Positions 19,958 to 25,249 of a stretch of DNA of 25,249 bases are shown in pieces. Position 1 is the stretch's first letter, and each line of letters opens with the position of its first letter. The notes beneath the pieces are model-generated. The model was given only the letters and a program-made list of their open reading frames with translations. It was not told where the DNA came from and made no database searches. Origin of the DNA: Mesostigma viride (Eukaryota > Streptophyta > Mesostigmatophyceae > Mesostigmatales > Mesostigmataceae); NCBI GenBank assembly GCA_009746045.1, contig RPFO01001896.1:1-25249 (forward strand), given 5' to 3'. Position numbers and translations under genes: made by a program.

Positions 19958-22679
19958 ATGAGGAGGTGGACGTTATACCTGATATCAATATACTTTGTTG
20001 GGCAGGTAAGTGGCAAAGGTTTCGATGCTTACTTATTTCTGCATTCTGCATTGACAACTTTAGCGAGTCAGGATATTGCTTAGCGCGTAGGTGTTGTAGG
20101 ATGGCGTTGACGTTGTTGGGAATACGACGCGTGAATTTGTGTTCGTGTGCCTTCTGAGACGTGTAGGCGAGCACGCTTGTAAGTGGGGACCCGCGGCCAG
20201 AATCGTATCATTACGTCGAGCAAGCCCGGCTTTACCAGGGCGATGTCTCGTTGCAGCAGGCCTACGTCCGGGATGTGCTAAATTGGTTGGTCCTGTCGCC
20301 ACCTGACGGCTTCTGCGACAACGTTTATTTGACGGTGAGTTCCTTGTGGCGTTACTCTGGCATGATAATATGTTTTTGTAAACGTGATGTACTGGGCATG
20401 GTTGGTGTGTCTTATTGCAGCCCACCCATCAAATGACATCGGATTTACAACATAGTCGCTCGCCGGTAATAACCAAGTGGGTGTGGTGCAGCCCACCCAT
20501 CAAATGACATCGGCTTCACCTGAAACTTGGAAGGTAGTTTTTGGGGCTGTGTTGCAGTGTGCCTACCAAGTTTCAGGCCAATTGAATGTCATTTGATATG
20601 GGCTGCCACTCCCAGGCTTTGGCTTGTGCAACACACCCCAACATAGTTGCTCGTCGGTAATAACCAAGTGGGTGTGGTGCAGCCCACCCATCAAATGACA
20701 TCGGCTTCACCTGAAACTTGGAAGGTAGTTTTTGGGGCTGTGTTGCAGTGTGCCTACCAAGTTTCAGGCCAATTGACTGTCATTTGATATGGGCTGCCAC
20801 TCCCAGGCTTTGGCTTGTGCAACACACCCCAACATAGTTGCTCATCGGTAATAACCAAGTGGGTGTGGTGCAGCCCACCCATCAAATGACATCGGCTTCA
20901 CCTGAAACTTGGAAGGTAGTTTTTGGGGCTGTGTTGCAGTGTGCCTACCAAGTTTCAGGCCAATTGAATGTCATTTGGTATGGGCTGCGTATGTTGGTGA
21001 GGGTGGCTGGCATGCATAAGTGGGTTTGTAGGGTGGTTGGAATGAATGAGTGGGTGTGGGGGGGAGTGCCATGCATGCGTGGCATGTGGGGCGGGGCGGG
21101 CTGCCATGCGTGCGTGGGTGGTGGCTGGCATGCGTACATGCGTACGTTGGTGACGGGGGTGGCTGGAATGCGTGTGTGGGTGTGGGGGGTGGCCGGCATG
21201 CATGCGTGCATGTGGGGGTGGCTCGCATGCGTGCGTGGGTGTCGGGGGGGCTGGCATGCATGGGTGGGTTCGTGGGGGTGCTGCCATGCGTGCATGGGTG
21301 TGTGGGGGGGCTGGCATGCTTGCGTGGGTGTGGGTGGTGGCTGGCATGCGTGTGTGGGTGTCGGGGGGGGCTGCCATGCATGCGTGGGTTCGTGGGGGAG
21401 CTGCCATGCACGCATGTGGGGCGGGGCGCGCTGGCATGCGTGCGTGGGTGTGGGGAGGGGCTGACATGCGTGCGTGGGTATGGGGGTGGCTGGCATGCGT
21501 GTGCGGGTTTGTGGGGTGGCTGGCATGCATGTGTGCATGTGGGGGGGGCTGGCACGCGTGCGTGGGTTTGGGGGGGGCTGGCATGCATGCGTGGCTGTGG
21601 GGGGGGGCTGACATGCGTGCGTGGGTGTGGGGGTGGCTGGCATGCGTGGGTTTGGGGGGGGCTGACATGCGTGCCTTGGTGTGGGGGTGGCTGGCATGCA
21701 TGCGTGGGTTTGGGGGGGAGCTGGCATGCATGTGTGCATGTGGGGGGGGCTTGCACGCGTGTGTGGGTTTGGGGGGGGCTGGCATGCATGCGTGGGTGTG
21801 TGGGGGGGTTGACATGCGTGCGTGGGTGTGGGGGTGGCTGGCATCCGTGCCTGGGTTCGTGGGGTGGGCTGTCATGCGCGCGTGGGTGTGGGAGGTGGCT
21901 TGCATGCGTGCGTGGGTGTGGGGGGTGGCTGGCATGCACGTGCATGTAGGGGGGGCCTGGCATCCATGCATGCATGTGGGGGATGGCTGGCATGCATGCG
22001 TGGGCTCGTGGCATGGCTGGCATGCGTGCGTGGGTGTGGGGGTGGCTGGCATGCGTGCATGGGTTTGTGGAGGGGCTGCCATGCACGCGTGGGTGTGGGG
22101 GGGAGCTGCCATGCACGCATGTGGGGTGGGGCGGGCTGGGACGCGTGCGTGGGTGTGGGGGGGGACGGCATGCATGCGTGGGTGTGGGGGGCGGCTGACA
22201 TGCGTGCCTTGGTGTGGGGGTGGCTGGCATGCATGCGTGGGTTTGTGGGCTGGTCGCAGATGTTACATCTGGTGTCGTTCCTGCCTCCCATGCCGAACGG
22301 TGGGCAGACTTCTGCGGAGGTGCAGCTGGTGAGTCTTTCGCTCTGTGGCTCTCGTGGTGATGTCCACTATGATTTGTATACTATTAATTGAGTGGAGGGT
22401 AGGGTAGGATCTGTGCACACGTTAATTTTTTTTTTTTTTTTTTTTAATACGTCATTCTTTGCTTCGTGTTTGCTCTCATTTTTGTTGATTGCTTAGCTGG
22501 AGGCTGCACGATTTGGCACTGCCAACGAGTTCCTGGTAGCGGCCGCGGCGTGTAACGGGGACCCAGCGCAGTGCCTCGCTCGCACACGGTTTCTTGCGGG
22601 CATGCTCGAAGCACGACGACTGCGCCAGGTGTATCAGCTTGAAGATCGACTGTTTGCATCAGCTGACTATTTGGACAGC
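19958..22679 (+). CDS. Unrecognised spliced gene of unit 2, four visible exons, 3' end not found
   Basis: Proposed exons are 19958-20005, 20167-20334, 22260-22328 and 22497-22679 (16, 56, 23 and 61 codons), all in phase 0, with donors GTAAGT, GTGAGT, GTGAGT and GTAAGT. Exons 1-2 duplicate unit 1: exon 2 differs at six bases, three silent. Exon 3 reads MLHLVSFLPPMPNGGQTSAE and exon 4 LEAARFGTANEFLVAAAACN through LFASADYLDS. The joined protein is open for 156 residues, with a possible signal peptide or anchor first. The second intron (1925 nt) carries the 191-bp array and a 1.25-kb minisatellite reaching almost to the acceptor. No homology recognised. Exon 4 ends at a good donor, so at least one more exon is expected. 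Whether exons 1-2 really join 3-4 needs transcript evidence. Confidence 0.48.
20440..20995. repeat. 191-bp tandem array, unit 2 (about 2.9 copies)
   Basis: Same family as 15417-15927, with CTTGTGCAACACACC at 20623 and 20814 (period 191) and an earlier copy truncated at its start. It lies in the intron after exon 2 of the unit-2 gene. Confidence 0.95.
20996..22255 (+). repeat. G-rich ~31-bp minisatellite, main array (about 1.25 kb)
   Basis: About 40 degenerate units of GGCTGGCATGCGTGCGTGGG plus TGTGGGGG. It is reverse-complementary to the C-rich blocks at 8765-9992 and ends within a few bases of the splice acceptor at 22259. Open frames of 300-400 codons across it are repeat artefacts. Confidence 0.95.
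22426..22445 (+). repeat. Run of 20 T
   Basis: Homopolymer in the 168-nt intron before exon 4, about 50 nt upstream of the acceptor at 22496. It may add to the polypyrimidine signal or be the tail of an inserted reverse-strand retrosequence. Confidence 0.9.
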
Positions 22680-22737
22680 GTAAGTGGATGTGTGTGAGGA
22701 GTTTAACTGTACAGACATTGTTCTTTGGTTGTTGTGT

Positions 22738-23046
22738 TTCTGGCATGCATGCGTGTGTGTGTGGGGGGGCAGGCATCCGTGTGTGGGTGTGGGAGGGGCT
22801 GGCATGCGTGCGTGGTGGGGGGGGCTGGCATGCGTGCGTCGGCGTTGAAGGGAGCTGCCATGCATGCATGTGGGGCGGGGCGGGCTGCCATGCATTCGTG
22901 GGAGTGGGGGGGAGTGGGTTTAGGGGGGGCTGGCATGCGTGCGTGGGTTCGTGGGGTGGCTGGCATGCGTGTGTCAGTGTGGGTGGTGGCTGGCATGCCT
23001 GTGTGGGTTTGTGGGGGGCTGGCATGCATGCGTGCATGTGGGGGTG
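22738..23046 (+). repeat. G-rich ~31-bp minisatellite, second array
   Basis: Same unit as 20996-22255, about ten copies, beginning some 58 bp after the donor of exon 4. The two arrays bracket exons 3 and 4 of the unit-2 gene. Confidence 0.93.
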
Positions 23047-23159
23047 CAGGCCCTCAGCCACCTGCACGTGATGTGGTCAGAGGCAAGTCACAAGCAAGGG
23101 CACAGTGGGCAGGTGGGACGGGGCAGGGGACCTGGGGCACGAGCCATGAAACTTTCCTT

Positions 23160-23795
<636 letters not shown>

Positions 23796-23928
23796 GGGGA
23801 GTGGGGCGTTGGGCAGGCAGGTAGGGGTGGTACACACGCACATGCCCTGCCATGCCCTGCGATCCCGCAAAAGGGCACCGTGGGGTCTTGTGGGTTGTCA
23901 CACGTTGTTATGGGGTGCATATTTGCAG

Positions 23929-24037
23929 GGACATGAAGATGGGTGACCGCGCCGTAACCGAGACGTGTGTGGTGGCGACATGCCGCCTGGATACCAGCTG
24001 GCCTTGCTTCGTTAGATACATTTATGGCTGCATGTGA
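23929..24037 (+). CDS. Candidate terminal exon in the shared tail, unit 2
   Basis: Duplicate of 17640-17748: acceptor ATATTTGCAG/G, DMKMGDRAVTETCVVATC, one residue difference (R for G), stop TGA 24035-24037. It lies 1.25 kb after the donor of exon 4 of the unit-2 gene. Confidence 0.3.
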
Positions 24038-25111
24038 TGGCGTGCCCTTGCCGTGGTCACAGTGGTCACAGTGAGGGCCTGTGGTTGCCCCATACTGGTG
24101 GTGGTTATAAAGAAGTTAGCGAATACAAAACTTTCTTTCTTAAGGTGATTTTGAAGTGGGCATGAGCGATCGTGCACATGCTAGCATTTGATGGCCATTC
24201 CATGGTGAAGTTGGGAATTGGATGGGATTGTTTGATAAAGATGCGGTGGTGTGTCTTAAAATGAGTTGTGCTAATCTCATTATGAAGTGCTCAAGACAAC
24301 TCATTATAATAAATCAGAGTTGGTACAAACATTGTCTGCATCATGCCCCAACTTGAACACTACATGAAGTGTGACACCTATGCTACGTGTGTTGCGGGCT
24401 AGCTGTCTCAGCAAACAATTTTAGCTTTTAGCCCTCAAATCGTGTCCAACTCGCGCCTAAAAATAGGAGCCAGTTGCACCATGCATGGTAATGTCCACAA
24501 ACTAACCTAAAACAGTTTAGTGTCCATACTGGGACCAAAGCACACTCATATAGGGACTTTGGTCTGGCAGGCCCCAGCGGCTTGGCCGGCCAGGGCGGCA
24601 TATTCTGACCTGGCCTGGCCCCAAGGGCATTCCCAAAAGGGTAGGGAAACGTGCCACGAACTACACCCAGATGTTGCTGGATGACCTACTCGTCCCAGCC
24701 ATAACTCATAAAAAATGCCTAGAATATTTGGAACGAATCCATGCATCGATGCTCCTACACCAATCAGTTTTCTGCACCGCCATAGCATCGAATTTGCATG
24801 TACGTAATTATTTCGTCCCTGTGGACCTTTAGCGAGATGACTTGCCTGAACGTGTTCAGACGGGGAGCGTGCCAGGAAACGGCTCGAAGCTGGGAAAAGC
24901 AGGGGGCTCCGCCTGCGGCGGATGGGCCGTACGAAGCCGAAATTTTATGGCTCCCGCTGGCCCCCCGCCTCGGCGCCCTCGGCCACTGCCCCTTCGCGCT
25001 GCGCGCCCCGCGTGGCGCCGGCGTTCCCGAGGACGCACCCCGCAGGTGTACGCGCCAATCGCCCGCTCAGGCGCCAAAAAGTCCGGGCCCCGAAGGGGCC
25101 CCCAACTTGTC
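24038..25111. other. Shared unit tail, no supported gene (unit 2)
   Basis: Matches 17749-18819 with scattered substitutions and small indels. It leads directly into the start of unit 3. No gene recognised. Confidence 0.6.
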
Positions 25112-25249
25112 AACTACTTAACTACGATCGTGTTGCGCAACGGAGAAACCCGAACATCCTGACATCGCCGCGGGCGCCGTACCGTACGGCCTGATCGAAC
25201 CCCCACGACCGAGGGCAAATCCTGAAATCCTGCGGACCCGCGAGTAACG
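25112..25249 (+). repeat. Start of large tandem unit 3, cut by the window edge
   Basis: These 138 bp are identical to 13661-13798 of unit 1 and differ at several positions from unit 2. Only the unit-start repeat is visible. Confidence 0.9.

Noticed and set aside
20945-22332. Frames of 300-420 codons rich in MRAWVWGGAGMHAC or THACQPPPTP
   Set aside because: They are products of the ~31-bp minisatellite, open in all frames, with no composition expected of a real protein.

Overview
The window looks like nuclear DNA of a GC-rich eukaryote, probably an alga or other protist. The grounds are GT-AG introns inside a recognisable protein gene, no bacterial-style gene packing, and about 17 kb dominated by minisatellites and larger tandem repeats. 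The sequence alone does not fix the lineage. All supported genes read on the + strand.

Left part (1-8231) is coding, with GC-rich third codon positions. The C-terminal two thirds of a PIF1/Helitron-type superfamily 1 helicase runs off the left edge. It has five visible exons and ends in a long acidic tail (stop at 2790-2792). A tandem array of ~184-bp repeats (2853-3625) separates it from a 4.5-kb gene (3698-8231). That gene encodes four modules resembling ubiquitin-specific-protease (USP/C19, or USPL1/C98-like) folds, arranged as two tandem pairs. In each pair the first module has lost the Cys/His residues and the second keeps them. At least seven frame breaks interrupt it, mostly explicable by single missing bases, several next to homopolymers. 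It is therefore either a recent pseudogene or a correct gene with assembly indels.

Middle part (8232-13660) has no convincing gene. It holds a C-rich ~31-bp minisatellite, its reverse-orientation relatives, AT-rich simple repeats, and two ~376-bp direct repeats (12138-12512, 13283-13659), each opening with a 119-bp imperfect palindrome.

Right part (13661-25249) is a tandem array of large units: unit 1 13661-18819 (5.2 kb), unit 2 18820-25111 (6.3 kb), and the first 138 bp of a third unit. Each unit carries a small spliced gene that I do not recognise. Exons 1-2 (a possible signal peptide plus a 56-codon exon) are conserved, while the downstream sequence differs. Unit 2 has two further good exons (22260-22328, 22497-22679) within minisatellite-filled introns; unit 1 has different candidate exons (15970-16128 and others). 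A conserved 35-codon candidate terminal exon lies near the middle of the shared distal half of both units.

The best candidates for something undescribed are the duplicated dead/live protease-like polyprotein beside a Helitron/PIF1 helicase, and the tandem units that pair constant 5' exons with variable 3' exons. How these genes work together cannot be shown from sequence. A mobile element carrying a helicase and a deubiquitinase-like protein is a testable inference.
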